NCBI RefSeq assembly: GCF_001905005.1
Contig: NZ_LWKZ01000024.1
Location: forward strand, 119,427-183,426
Direction: 5' to 3'
Length of the DNA stretch: 64,000 nucleotides
DNA from: Streptomyces sp. CB02923
GTDB taxonomy: Bacteria > Actinomycetota > Actinomycetes > Streptomycetales > Streptomycetaceae
Part shown: piece by piece, positions 8,225 through 17,502 of the stretch
Layout: each line of letters opens with the position of its first letter
Position numbering within the stretch: the stretch's first letter is position 1
Notes under the pieces: model-generated
The model's input: the letters and a program-made list of their open reading frames with translations, nothing else
Told to the model about the DNA's origin: nothing
The model's database searches: none
Program-made: the position numbers and the translations under genes

Positions 8225-9685
8225 GTGGGTACCGGTCCCCGGGTGCGGCCGGTGGTGCGGCACAGCCCGACGAGCGAGACGAGGCCGTGGGTGGAGGGGC
8301 GCAGCATTTCCCGGGCCGAGGCGGCGGACATCCTCGCCCGGCAGGAGGACCACTTCTGGGAGTTCAAGAGCGGCCGCAGCGGCGGGGCGGTCGTGCAGGT
8401 CATCGCCGCCGCCCTGGCCAACGCCGAGGGCGGCGAGTTCATCATCGGCATCGAGGACCCGCGCACCGGGCACGGGCTGGCGCGGTGGCGCGGCTTCGCC
8501 TCGCTGGAGGACGCCAACTTCGTCCAGCAGGCCATGGTCGACCAGGTGGAGCCGCCGGTTCCGTACGACATCGAGTTCCTGCGGGTCCAGGGGCGCGCGG
8601 AACTGGGCTGGGCCTGCCTGGTCACGGTCCACAAGAGCCCGGATGTGCACAGGACGGCCCGCGGCGAGGTGCCCCAGCGCCGCGGTGCCCAGTCGCGGCG
8701 GCTGAAGGGGACGCAGATCACCGATCTGTCGCTGTCCAAGGGCGCCCGTTCCTACGAGGACCAGCTGTTGCGCGACTACGCCCTGGAGGAACTGCGGGAT
8801 GAGGACGAGCTGCACGTCTTCCTCGGCCGGTACAGTCCGCGCACCTCCGCCGAGCGGTTCGTGCGCCGCCAGCGCCTGGTGGACCGCGGCGGGTCGCTGG
8901 CGACCGTCGCGGGCGCCGTGCTGTTCGCCGCCGAGCCGCCCGCCGTCGTACCGAAGAAGTGCTCGGTGAAGATCGCCCGGTACGAGACCGGGGAGCAGGT
9001 ACCGGACCGCCGGCACCTGAAGTCCGCGCCGACGACGGTGGACGGGCCGGCGCGGGTGCTGATCGACCGGACGCTGGCGGCGGTCACCCGGATCATCCAG
9101 TCGGTGCCGGTGCTGGGCGCGGACGGCTCCCTGTCGCCGATGGCCTATCCGCCGGAGGCGCTGAAGGAGATCATCGTCAACGCGGTGATCCACCGGGACT
9201 ACAACCTCTCCGACGACATCCTGATCTCCGTCTTCGACAACCGGGTGGAGGTACGCAGTCCGGGCCGGCTGCCCGGCCACATGACGCCGGACAAGCTCTT
9301 CACGGATCGCTTCGCGCGCAACCCCACCATCGTGCGGCTGCTGAACAAGTACCCGGACCCGCCGAACAAGGACATCGGCGAGGGGCTGGACACCGTACTG
9401 AGCACGATGAAGGCGGCGAAGCTCAAGGAGCCGCGGTTCTTCGTGGAGGCGAACGCGTTCGTCGTGGTGCTGGAGCACACGCCGCTCGCCCGGCCCGAGG
9501 AGCTGGTGCTGCAGTACCTGCGGTCCAACCCGGAGATCCCCAACCGGATCGCGCGGCGGATCACCGGAATCGCCTCCGAGAACCGGATGAAGCGGGTCTT
9601 CCACCGGCTGCGGGACGCCGGGCAGATCGAGCCGGTGCCGGACCGGGCCGGTCCCCGCGCGGCGTGGCGCCTCAGGCAGCACTGA
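8225..9685 (+). CDS. AlbA_2 (Schlafen-like) / HATPase_c_4 domain protein
   Basis: 486 residues from GTG 8225; GTG 8291 (VEGRSISRAEA) is an equally good start because homology seems to begin there. The N-terminal AlbA_2 domain shows EDHFWEFKSG, then VIAAALANAEGGEFIIGIED (about 58-77), the pattern of putative nucleic-acid-binding Schlafen-type domains. The middle contains PPEALKEIIVNAVIHRDYN and VFDNRVEVRSPGRLPG (about 305-350), typical of the RecG-like ATP-binding C-terminal domain (HATPase_c_4). The C-terminus looks like a winged helix (LRSNPEIPNRIARRITGI). Proteins of this build are annotated as transcriptional regulators or putative helicases; several act in phage defence, but nothing here proves it. 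Located just after a MerR gene; followed by 30-bp repeats. Confidence 0.8.
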   Translation: MGTGPRVRPVVRHSPTSETRPWVEGRSISRAEAADILARQEDHFWEFKSGRSGGAVVQVIAAALANAEGGEFIIGIEDPRTGHGLARWRGFASLEDANFVQQAMVDQVEPPVPYDIEFLRVQGRAELGWACLVTVHKSPDVHRTARGEVPQRRGAQSRRLKGTQITDLSLSKGARSYEDQLLRDYALEELRDEDELHVFLGRYSPRTSAERFVRRQRLVDRGGSLATVAGAVLFAAEPPAVVPKKCSVKIARYETGEQVPDRRHLKSAPTTVDGPARVLIDRTLAAVTRIIQSVPVLGADGSLSPMAYPPEALKEIIVNAVIHRDYNLSDDILISVFDNRVEVRSPGRLPGHMTPDKLFTDRFARNPTIVRLLNKYPDPPNKDIGEGLDTVLSTMKAAKLKEPRFFVEANAFVVVLEHTPLARPEELVLQYLRSNPEIPNRIARRITGIASENRMKRVFHRLRDAGQIEPVPDRAGPRAAWRLRQH

Positions 9686-9795
9686 CCGGCGGCACTGGCC
9701 GGCAGCACTGACCGGCGGCCCGCGGAGCTGCGCGGCTCTGACCGGCGGCCCGCGGAGCTGCGCGGCTCTGACCGGCGGCCCGCGGAGCTGCGCGG
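9683..9795. repeat. Tandem repeat starting at the stop codon of the AlbA_2 gene (26 + 30 + 30 + 27 bp)
   Basis: Units start with TGACCGGCGGC at 9683 (the stop codon itself), 9709, 9739 and 9769. Units at 9709 and 9739 are identical 30-mers and the last is truncated after 27 bases. Each contains CCGCGGAGCTGCGCGG, nearly palindromic, so the RNA could form serial hairpins ahead of the convergent fadB-like gene. Confidence 0.9.
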
Positions 9796-9842
9796 ACCGG
9801 CCCCGGCGGACCGGTCCGCGTCAAGCGTGCGTCACCCGTGCG

Positions 9843-12017
9843 TCACGCGTCGCTGAACTTCTCCCCCTTGTCCGCCTTCTCCACCAGCAGCGCGGGCGGC
9901 GCGAAGCGGTCCCCGTATGCCGCCTGGAGTTCGCGGGCGCGGGTGACGAAGCCGGGCAGGCCGCCCTCGTAGCCGTTGATGTACTGGATGACGCCGCCGG
10001 TCCAGCCGGGGAAGCCGATGCCCAGGATGGAGCCGATGTTGGCGTCGGCGACGGAGGTCAGCACGCCCTCCTCGAAGCACCGGACCGTGTCCAGCGCCTC
10101 GGCGAACAGCATCCGCTCCTGCATGTCCCGGAAGGGGATGCCGGCGTCCCCGGTGCCGAAGTGCTCGCGCAGGCCCGGCCACAGGCCGGTTCGCCTGCCG
10201 TCCTCGCCGTACTCGTAGAAGCCGCCGCCGCCGCTGCGGCCCGGCCGCCCGAACTCGTCGACCATGCGGTCGATGACGGTGTCGGCCGGATGCTGCTGCC
10301 AGGTGCCGCCGGCTGCCTCGACCGCCGCCCGGGTCTCGTTGCGGATCTTGCGCGGGAGGGTGAGGGTCAGCTCGTCCATCAGGGAGAGCACCTTGGCCGG
10401 GTAACCGGCCTGGGCGGCGGCCTGCTCCACGGAGGCCGGCTCGATGCCCTCGCCGACCATCGCCACGCCCTCGTTGATGAAGTGGCCGATGACGCGCGAG
10501 GTGAAGAAGCCGCGCGAGTCGTTGACGACGATGGGGGTCTTGCGGATCTGGCGTACCAGGTCGAAGGCGCGGGCCAGCGCCTCGTCGCCGGTCCGCGCGC
10601 CCTTGATGATCTCGACCAGCGGCATCTTGTCGACGGGCGAGAAGAAGTGCAGGCCGATGAAGTCGGCGTCGCGCTCGACGCCTTCGGCGAGGCCGGTGAT
10701 GGGGAGTGTGGAGGTGTTGGAACACAGCAGCGCGTCGGGGGCGACGATGTGCTGGATCTCCTGGAACACCTTGTGCTTGAGGGAGGTGTCCTCGAAGACC
10801 GCCTCGATGACGGCGTCGCAGCCGGCCAGGTCCTGCGGGTCGGCGGTGGGCGTGATGCGGGCGAGGAGTTCGTCCCGCTTGGCCTCGGTCGTCCGGCCGC
10901 GGCTCAGCGCCTTGGCGAGCAGCCCCTCCGAGTATGCCTTGCCCTTCGCGGCCGCCTCCGGGGAGACGTCCTTGAGGACGACCTCGATCCCCGCCTTGGC
11001 GCAGGAGTACGCGATACCGGCGCCCATCATGCCGGCGCCGAGGACGGCGACCTTCCCGACCGTGCGCGGCGCGATGTCCTTGGGGCGGTTGGCGCCGGAG
11101 TTGACGGCCTGGAGGTCGAAGAAGAACGCCTGGATCATGTTCTTGGAGACCTGGCCGGTGACCAGCTCGACGAAGTAGCGCGCCTCGATGGTCTGCGCGG
11201 TCTCGAAGTCGACCTGGGAGCCCTCGACGGCCGCCGCGAGGATGTTGCGCGGGGCCGGGTACGGGGCGCCGTTCAGCTGCTTCTTCAGGTTGGCGGGGAA
11301 GGCGGGGAGGTTGGCGGCGAACTTCGGGTGCGCCGGGGTGCCGCCGGGGATCCGGTAGCCCTTGACGTCCCAGGGCTGCTGGGCCTCGGGGTGCGCGTCG
11401 ATGAACGCGCGCGCCTTTTCGAGCAGTTCCCCGGGGGTGGCCGCGACGTCGTGGATCAGGCCGTTGTCCCTGGCGCGCGTGGCGTTGTACTGGGTGCCCT
11501 GGAGCAGCACCTTCAGCAGCGCGTCGGCGATGCCCAGCAGCCGGACCGTACGGACGACGCCGCCGGCCGCCGGGAGCAGGCCGAGGGTCACCTCGGGCAG
11601 GCCGATCTTGGTGGCGCGGGTGTCGAGGGCGACCCGGTGGTGGCAGGCCAGCGCGAGTTCGTAGCCGCCGCCGAGGGCCGCGCCGTTGATCGCGGCGACG
11701 ACGGGCTTGCCGAGGGTCTCGATGCGGCGCAGGTCGCGCTTGATGCCCTGGCCCGTCTCGAACGCCCGCTGGGCGTGCTCGGGGGTGACGGCGATCAGGT
11801 CGCGCAGGTCGCCACCGGCGAAGAAGGTCTTCTTCGCGGAGGTGAAGATGACGCCGCGTACGGTGTCCCGCTCGGCCTCCAGGCGGTCGGCGACGGCCGT
11901 CAGGGAGGCCTTGAAGGCCGCGTTCATCGTGTTGGCCGACTGGTCCGGGTCGTCGAGGACGAGGGTGACGACGCCGGTCTCGTCCTGTTCCCAGCGGATG
12001 GTGGTGGATTCACTCAT
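9843..12017 (-). CDS. fadB: Bifunctional enoyl-CoA hydratase / 3-hydroxyacyl-CoA dehydrogenase (FadB/FadJ type)
   Basis: 724 residues, full length. N-terminal crotonase domain (about 10-260): KKTFFAGGDLRDL and the oxyanion loop NGAALGGGYELALACHH, with Glu in IGLPEVTLGLLPAAGG. Then the NAD-binding domain: KVAVLGAGMMGAGIAYSCAK (about 325), VIEAVFEDTSLKHKVF, SNTSTLPIT, and catalytic His in GLHFFSPVDKMPLVEI; C-terminal hydroxyacyl-CoA dehydrogenase domain with GFFTSRV and GFYEYG. Role: second and third steps of fatty acyl-CoA beta-oxidation in the cytoplasm, together with the thiolase upstream (gap 34 bases). Last gene of a four-gene leftward operon. Confidence 0.92.
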   Translation of the reverse strand: MSESTTIRWEQDETGVVTLVLDDPDQSANTMNAAFKASLTAVADRLEAERDTVRGVIFTSAKKTFFAGGDLRDLIAVTPEHAQRAFETGQGIKRDLRRIETLGKPVVAAINGAALGGGYELALACHHRVALDTRATKIGLPEVTLGLLPAAGGVVRTVRLLGIADALLKVLLQGTQYNATRARDNGLIHDVAATPGELLEKARAFIDAHPEAQQPWDVKGYRIPGGTPAHPKFAANLPAFPANLKKQLNGAPYPAPRNILAAAVEGSQVDFETAQTIEARYFVELVTGQVSKNMIQAFFFDLQAVNSGANRPKDIAPRTVGKVAVLGAGMMGAGIAYSCAKAGIEVVLKDVSPEAAAKGKAYSEGLLAKALSRGRTTEAKRDELLARITPTADPQDLAGCDAVIEAVFEDTSLKHKVFQEIQHIVAPDALLCSNTSTLPITGLAEGVERDADFIGLHFFSPVDKMPLVEIIKGARTGDEALARAFDLVRQIRKTPIVVNDSRGFFTSRVIGHFINEGVAMVGEGIEPASVEQAAAQAGYPAKVLSLMDELTLTLPRKIRNETRAAVEAAGGTWQQHPADTVIDRMVDEFGRPGRSGGGGFYEYGEDGRRTGLWPGLREHFGTGDAGIPFRDMQERMLFAEALDTVRCFEEGVLTSVADANIGSILGIGFPGWTGGVIQYINGYEGGLPGFVTRARELQAAYGDRFAPPALLVEKADKGEKFSDA

Positions 12018-12051
12018 GGGGTGCGTTCTCCGTAGTGGGTGGGGACGAGGG

Positions 12052-13266
<1,215 letters not shown>

Positions 13267-13399
13267 GGTGAGCAGCCTTTCCAGCTCCTGGTCCGGGAGC
13301 GGCGGGGGTGGGGTGAGGGTGGGCTTCGGGGTTCGGAGTTCGGGGTGTGTGCGGGGGCACGGGGCCGGGGCTCGGCGGCCCAGGCGGGCTGCGGGCCGG

Positions 13400-14554
13400 T
13401 CAGCCGAGGAGCGAGCGGCCGATGATCTCCTTCATGATCTCGGTGGTGCCTCCGTAGATGGTCTGGATACGGCCGTCGGTGAAGGCCCTGGCGACCGGGT
13501 ACTCGCTCATGTAGCCGTAGCCGCCGTGCAGTTGCAGGCAGCGGTCCGCGACCCGCTTCTGCAGCTCGGTGGCCCACCACTTGGCCATCGAGGCGTGCAC
13601 GGCGTCCAGCTTCCCGTCGGAGTGGTCCACGATGCAGCGGTCCAGGAACTCGCGGGTGACGGCGCACTCGGTCGCCATCTCGGCTATCTCGAAGCGGATG
13701 TGCTGGAGCTTGGCGAGCGGCCGGCCGAACGCCTCGCGCTCCTTCACGTACCGCGTGGTGATCTCCAGCAGATGCTCGGCGGCGGCGATCCCGGCGACCG
13801 CGATGCCCATCCGCTCCTGCGCGAGGTTGGTCATCAGGTGGATGAACGCGCCGTTCAGCTCGCCGAGGAGGTTCTCCTTGGGCACCCGTACGCCGGTGAA
13901 GAACAGCTCGGCGGTGTCCTGTGACTTCTGGCCGATCTTGTCCAGGTTGCGGCCGCGCTCGAAGCCTTCCGCGCCCCGCTCGACGACCAGCAGGCTCAGG
14001 CCGTGCGCGCCGCCTTCGGGCGTGGTCTTGGCGACGACGATGACCAGGTCGGCGAGGATGCCGTTGGAGATGAACGTCTTGGAGCCGTTCAGCAGCCAGT
14101 GGTCGCCGCGGTCTTCGGCGGTGGTGCGGATGCCCTGGAGGTCGGAGCCGGCGCCCGGTTCGGTCATGGCGATGGCGGTGATCGTCTCGCCGCTGCAGAA
14201 GCCGGGCAGCCAGCGGCGCTTCTGCTCCTCGGTGGCGAGCTGGGTCAGGTACGGGCCGACGATGTCGTTGTGCAGGCCGACGGCGAGTCCGGCGGCACCG
14301 GCCCGGGTGAACTCCTCGGCCAGCACGGCGGCGTAGCGGAAGTCGGCGTTGCCGCCGCCTCCGTACTCCTCGGGGACGGCCAGGCCCAGCAGACCCTGCT
14401 TGCCCGCCGCCCGCCAGGCGTCGCGGCTGACGATGCCGTCCTTCTCCCACTGGTCGTAGTGCGGCGTCACCTCCCTGTCCAGGAAGGTCCGTACGGTGCG
14501 GCGGAACGCGTCGTGGTCCTCGGTGAAGATCTGGCGTTCGAGCTGCGCGGTCAT
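13400..14554 (-). CDS. fadE: Acyl-CoA dehydrogenase
   Basis: 384 residues from ATG 14554, chosen for GAGGAGG 10 bases upstream; the open frame extends to 14950 but that part is out of homology and overlaps the neighbour. Family marks: LLGLAVPEEYGGGG, MTEPGAGSDLQGIRTTA, GSKTFISNG, EREAFGRPLAKLQH, and the C-terminal YGYMSEYPVARAFTDGRIQTIYGGT with the catalytic Glu in GGTTEIMKEII. This is a long-chain (FadE13/MCAD-like) enzyme, distinct from the split FadE31/FadE32 pair at 45-47 kb. Role: FAD-dependent first oxidation of acyl-CoA. Second gene of the leftward operon. Confidence 0.92.
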   Translation of the reverse strand: MTAQLERQIFTEDHDAFRRTVRTFLDREVTPHYDQWEKDGIVSRDAWRAAGKQGLLGLAVPEEYGGGGNADFRYAAVLAEEFTRAGAAGLAVGLHNDIVGPYLTQLATEEQKRRWLPGFCSGETITAIAMTEPGAGSDLQGIRTTAEDRGDHWLLNGSKTFISNGILADLVIVVAKTTPEGGAHGLSLLVVERGAEGFERGRNLDKIGQKSQDTAELFFTGVRVPKENLLGELNGAFIHLMTNLAQERMGIAVAGIAAAEHLLEITTRYVKEREAFGRPLAKLQHIRFEIAEMATECAVTREFLDRCIVDHSDGKLDAVHASMAKWWATELQKRVADRCLQLHGGYGYMSEYPVARAFTDGRIQTIYGGTTEIMKEIIGRSLLG

Positions 14555-14603
14555 CGCGTGGGGCCTCCTCGGGGACGGCGGTGGGTCAGCGGGGTGGTGT
14601 CCA

Positions 14604-15821
14604 TCAGCCGGCCGCGTCCCGCGGCCGGGCGCGGCCGTCCGAGGCCCGGGTGCCGTCGGCCCAGGCGCCGCCGCCGTCCGCGCCGGGCGCCGGGGCCCGG
14701 CGGTCGGTGAGCGCCGGGACGCCCCAGTCGCGGGCCACGTCCACCGTGTCGGCGCCGGGCTGGGCCGGCGGCCGGCGGATCGCGCCGGGGGTGTCGGAGA
14801 AGCGCGGGGCCGGTGCGGGCTGGGTGATGCCGCCGTGGCCGGCGAAGGTGCCGCGGGCGGCGAGATGCGGGTGCCCGGGGGCCTCGCGCAGCGAGAGCAC
14901 CGGCGCCACGCAGGCGTCGGATGCCTCGAAGACGGCCGTCCACTGCGCACGCGTACGGGTCTTGAAGCGGGCGGCGATGGCGGCCCGCAGGTCTTCCCAG
15001 GCGGCCAGGTCGTCGCGGGCGGGCGCCTCGTCCTCGATGCCGAGCAGCCGGATGAACTCGCCGTAGAAGCGCTGCTCCAGCGCGCCGACCGCCATGTGGC
15101 CGCCGTCGGAGGTCTCGTACGTGCCGTAGAACGGGGCTCCGCCGTCGAGGAGGTTGGCGCCGCGGCGGTCCTGCCAGCCGCCGGCCGCCAGCATGGCGTG
15201 GATCATCGCGGTGAGGTGGGCCGTGCCGTCGACGATGGCCGCGTCCACGACCTGGCCCCGGCCGCCTTCGGTCTGTGCGTGCCGGAGCGCGGCCAGGACG
15301 CCGACGACGAGGTAGAGGGAACCGCCCGCGTAGTCGCCGAGGAGGTTGGCGGGGACGGCGGGCGGCCCGCCGGGCGGGCCGATCATGCCGAGCGCGCCGG
15401 TGACGGCGATGTAGCCGATGTCGTGTCCGGCGGTCGCGGCCAGCGGTCCCTGCTGGCCCCAGCCGGTCATCCGGCCGTACACCAGCCGCGGGTTGCGCTC
15501 CAGGCAGGCGTCCGGGCCGATGCCGAGGCGCTCGGCGACGCCGGGGCGGTACCCCTCGATCAGCGCGTCGGCGCGCTCGACGAGGTCCAGCACCTGGCCG
15601 GGGCCTTCGGCGGATTTCAGGTCCACCAGCACGGAGCGCTTGTTGCGGTTGGTGATGTCGTACGCCGGATCGACGCCGAGGCCGGAGCCGCCGGGCCGGT
15701 CGACGCGCACCACGTCGGCGCCGAGGTCCGCCAGGAGCATCGCGGCGAACGGGCCGGGCCCGATGCCGGCCAGCTCCACCACGCGCACCCCGCTCAGCGG
15801 GCCGTTCCCTGTCCCTGCCAT
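14604..15821 (-). CDS. CaiB/BaiF-type CoA transferase or alpha-methylacyl-CoA racemase
   Basis: 405 residues from ATG 15821 (AGGGGG upstream). Family III CoA-transferase signatures: VVELAGIGPGPFAAMLLADLG (about 13-33), ADVVRVDRP, the long helix-loop NRNKRSVLVDLK, GYRPGVAERLG, LVYGRMTGWGQQGP, and HDIGYIAVTGALGMIG with Asp near 147 expected to be catalytic. The mix GIGPGPFA.M..DLGADVVRVDR is closer to alpha-methylacyl-CoA racemase (Mcr) than to formyl-CoA transferase. Mcr inverts 2-methyl-branched acyl-CoA such as sterol side chains before beta-oxidation. It heads the fadE-fadA-fadB operon; a KstR-like palindrome lies 59 bases upstream. Confidence 0.85.
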   Translation of the reverse strand: MAGTGNGPLSGVRVVELAGIGPGPFAAMLLADLGADVVRVDRPGGSGLGVDPAYDITNRNKRSVLVDLKSAEGPGQVLDLVERADALIEGYRPGVAERLGIGPDACLERNPRLVYGRMTGWGQQGPLAATAGHDIGYIAVTGALGMIGPPGGPPAVPANLLGDYAGGSLYLVVGVLAALRHAQTEGGRGQVVDAAIVDGTAHLTAMIHAMLAAGGWQDRRGANLLDGGAPFYGTYETSDGGHMAVGALEQRFYGEFIRLLGIEDEAPARDDLAAWEDLRAAIAARFKTRTRAQWTAVFEASDACVAPVLSLREAPGHPHLAARGTFAGHGGITQPAPAPRFSDTPGAIRRPPAQPGADTVDVARDWGVPALTDRRAPAPGADGGGAWADGTRASDGRARPRDAAG

Positions 15822-15876
15822 CGGGCCCCCTGAGCTCCGCAGCACTGTGACACTACTGATGTAACACTCGCGATGT

Positions 15877-15891
15877 TAAGAACGTGTTCCA
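15877..15891. promoter_or_regulatory. Candidate TetR-family (KstR-like) operator before the beta-oxidation operon
   Basis: GAACGTGTTC at 15880-15889 carries the AACnnGTT core of the KstR motif TnnAACnnGTTnnA; the right outer A matches, the left outer T does not. It lies 59 bases upstream of the CaiB-type start on the correct side. A FadR/TetR protein unrelated to KstR could also bind it. Confidence 0.35.
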
Positions 15892-15929
15892 CTTTCCACA
15901 AGCCCCCTCGGCCACGGACCGGCACGGAA

Positions 15930-15976
15930 AAGGCCCGTGGCGGCAGTGGTCAACTCCCACCGCCGCCACGGGCCTT
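15930..15976. terminator. Strong stem-loop in a divergent promoter region
   Basis: AAGGCCCGTGGCGGC (15930-15944) pairs perfectly with 15962-15976, and the inner AGTGG/CCCAC extends the stem. It looks like a terminator but no gene ends here, so it could close a small leader or antisense RNA, or attenuate one of the divergent transcripts. Confidence 0.5.
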
Positions 15977-16169
15977 CACGCGCCACTTCACCAGCGGCGC
16001 GCTCCCCCGTCGGAACCGGCGATGGACCCCCGCCCGGATATGGACCGCCGTACCACCGGAACCACTCCCTCCCGCGCCGGACCGGCCGCCTGCCGGTCAC
16101 CGTGAGAACCACGCTAGCGGCGACCACTGACAACGGCCCGCGCGCCGGACACGGAGGGACAATGGCCAG

Positions 16170-16907
16170 ATGCCTCACACGTACCTCGCATCACCGTTGT
16201 TCGACATCAGCCACGGTCAGGGCCTCCGCCAGTTCGCCGAACTGGCCCTGGCGCTGCTCCTGTCCTCCCTCATCGGGCTGGAACGGCAGGTGCAGCAGAA
16301 GAGCGCGGGGCTGCGCACCCACACCCTCGTCGGCGTGGGCAGCGCGCTGTTCATGGAGGTCTCGGTCCACGGCTTCTACGCCCTGCTGGGCACGGACGGG
16401 GTCACGCTGGACCCGTCCCGCGTCGCCGCGCAGATCGTCTCGGGCATCGGCTTCATCGGCGGCGGTCTGATCTTCGTGAAGAAGGACGCGGTACGGGGTC
16501 TGACGACCGCCGCGACGATCTGGCTGACCTGTGCCATCGGCATGGCCTGCGGCGGCGGCCTGCCCCTGCTGGCCCTCGGCGCGACCCTCGTCCACTTCCT
16601 CGTCGTCCGCGGGTTCCCGAAGCTGTTCTCGGGACGGCGGCGCGCGCCGCTCGTCGAGCGCTTCGAACTGCGCCTGAGCTACCGTGCCCAGCACGGTCTG
16701 CTGGGCCGGATGCTGGAGATGTGCACCAGCAGCGGCTTCCAGGTGACCGACGTCCAGGTGGAGACGGGGTCGGACGACCAGGTGCCGGCCGAGGTGCTGC
16801 TGCGGCTGGAAGGCACCGGCTCGGCACACCCGCTCGTGGAGCGGCTGACGGAGCTGGACGGCGTGCGCGGAGTGTCCATGGGGCGGGAGTCGGACCGTAC
16901 GGAGTGA
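16170..16907 (+). CDS. MgtC/SapB-family membrane protein
   Basis: 245 residues. The N-terminal half has about four transmembrane helices with the MgtC signature LLLSSLIGLERQVQQKSAGLRTHTL (given in parts: SSLIGLERQ, then AGLRTHTLVGVGSALF), followed by IVSGIGFIGGGLIF and GLTTAATIWLTCAIGMACGGG. The C-terminal domain (about 160-245) is a soluble ACT-like fold (FELRLSYRAQ, VRGVSMGRES) as in MgtC. Members are linked to growth at low Mg2+ and membrane potential control; the biochemical activity is unsettled. Start ATG 16170 lies close to a divergent regulatory region. The gene end runs into a degenerate repeat that includes its stop codon. Confidence 0.85.
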   Translation: MPHTYLASPLFDISHGQGLRQFAELALALLLSSLIGLERQVQQKSAGLRTHTLVGVGSALFMEVSVHGFYALLGTDGVTLDPSRVAAQIVSGIGFIGGGLIFVKKDAVRGLTTAATIWLTCAIGMACGGGLPLLALGATLVHFLVVRGFPKLFSGRRRAPLVERFELRLSYRAQHGLLGRMLEMCTSSGFQVTDVQVETGSDDQVPAEVLLRLEGTGSAHPLVERLTELDGVRGVSMGRESDRTE

Positions 16908-17050
16908 CAAAGCCGTACGGAGTGCCAGGACCCTAGAGCGCCCAGGCCGTAGAGTGCCAAAGCCGTAGAGTGCCAAGGCCCTACGGAGCGACAGGGCCCT
17001 ACGGAGCAACGGAGCCGTACGGAGCAACGGGGTCATGCAGAGCGACGGGC
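16905..17050. repeat. Degenerate 15-18-bp tandem repeat starting at the MgtC-like stop codon
   Basis: About eight units of the form TGACAAAGCCGTACGGAG run from the stop codon (16905) through the region before the phosphatase-like gene. Units vary from 15 to 18 bp; recurring cores are CCGTACGGAG, CCGTAGAG and CCCTACGGAG. Confidence 0.8.
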
Positions 17051-17070
17051 GGGAACGGGGAGGCGGCACG

Positions 17071-17502
17071 GTGAGTTCGATGTGGCAGGACACCGACGCG
17101 GGGGTGCTGCGGCTGCCCTCCGGACGCACGGTCCGGGGCCGCGGGCTGCGCCGCCCGCTGCCGCCGGGACCGGCGCCGGACTTCGCCGTGTACCTGCTCG
17201 GCAAGGAGCCGCCGGAGGTCTCCTGGGAGGCCCGCTGGCTGCGCTGGCCGGACTTCCGGCTGCCGGTCGACCGCGTCCGGGCGCGTGAACTCTTCCAAGA
17301 GGTCCGGGAACGCGCGGCGACGGAACGCGTCGAGGTCGCCTGCGAAGGCGGCCGCGGCCGTACCGGTACGGCCCTCGCCTGCATCGCCGTCCTGGACGGG
17401 GTACCGCCCGAAGAGGCGGTGGACTTCGTACGCGGCGGCTACGACCGCCGCGCCGTCGAGACACCCTGGCAGCGGCGCTACGTACGTCGTTTTGGGCACT
17501 GA
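17071..17502 (+). CDS. Small protein-tyrosine-phosphatase-like protein
   Basis: 143 residues from GTG 17071, chosen because GGGAGG sits 8 bases upstream; ATG 17035 would add 12 residues encoded by repeat DNA. The C-terminal half carries the cysteine phosphatase loop VEVACEGGRGRTGTALACIA, with nucleophile C91 and R97 (C-x5-R-T), and a plausible general-acid Asp upstream (WPDFRLPVDR). The usual HC pair is AC here. Such short proteins occur widely in Streptomyces as putative dual-specificity phosphatases; substrate unknown. Its 3' end overlaps the convergent MFS gene by 25 bases. Confidence 0.75.
   Translation: MSSMWQDTDAGVLRLPSGRTVRGRGLRRPLPPGPAPDFAVYLLGKEPPEVSWEARWLRWPDFRLPVDRVRARELFQEVRERAATERVEVACEGGRGRTGTALACIAVLDGVPPEEAVDFVRGGYDRRAVETPWQRRYVRRFGH

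Larger units (their letters stand above)
15822..16169. other. 348-base divergent intergenic region
   Basis: Lies between the leftward CaiB-type gene and the rightward MgtC-like gene. It holds the GAACGTGTTC palindrome, a second imperfect element near 15846-15868 (TGTGACACTACTGATGTAACA), and a strong 15-bp hairpin at 15930-15976. I find no convincing coding sequence. Confidence 0.6.

Noticed and set aside
13400..14554. Assigning this acyl-CoA dehydrogenase as the missing FadE30
   Set aside because: Sequence is of the ordinary long-chain type with YGGTTEIMKEII and lies in a fadA-fadB operon; it lacks FadE30-like segments.
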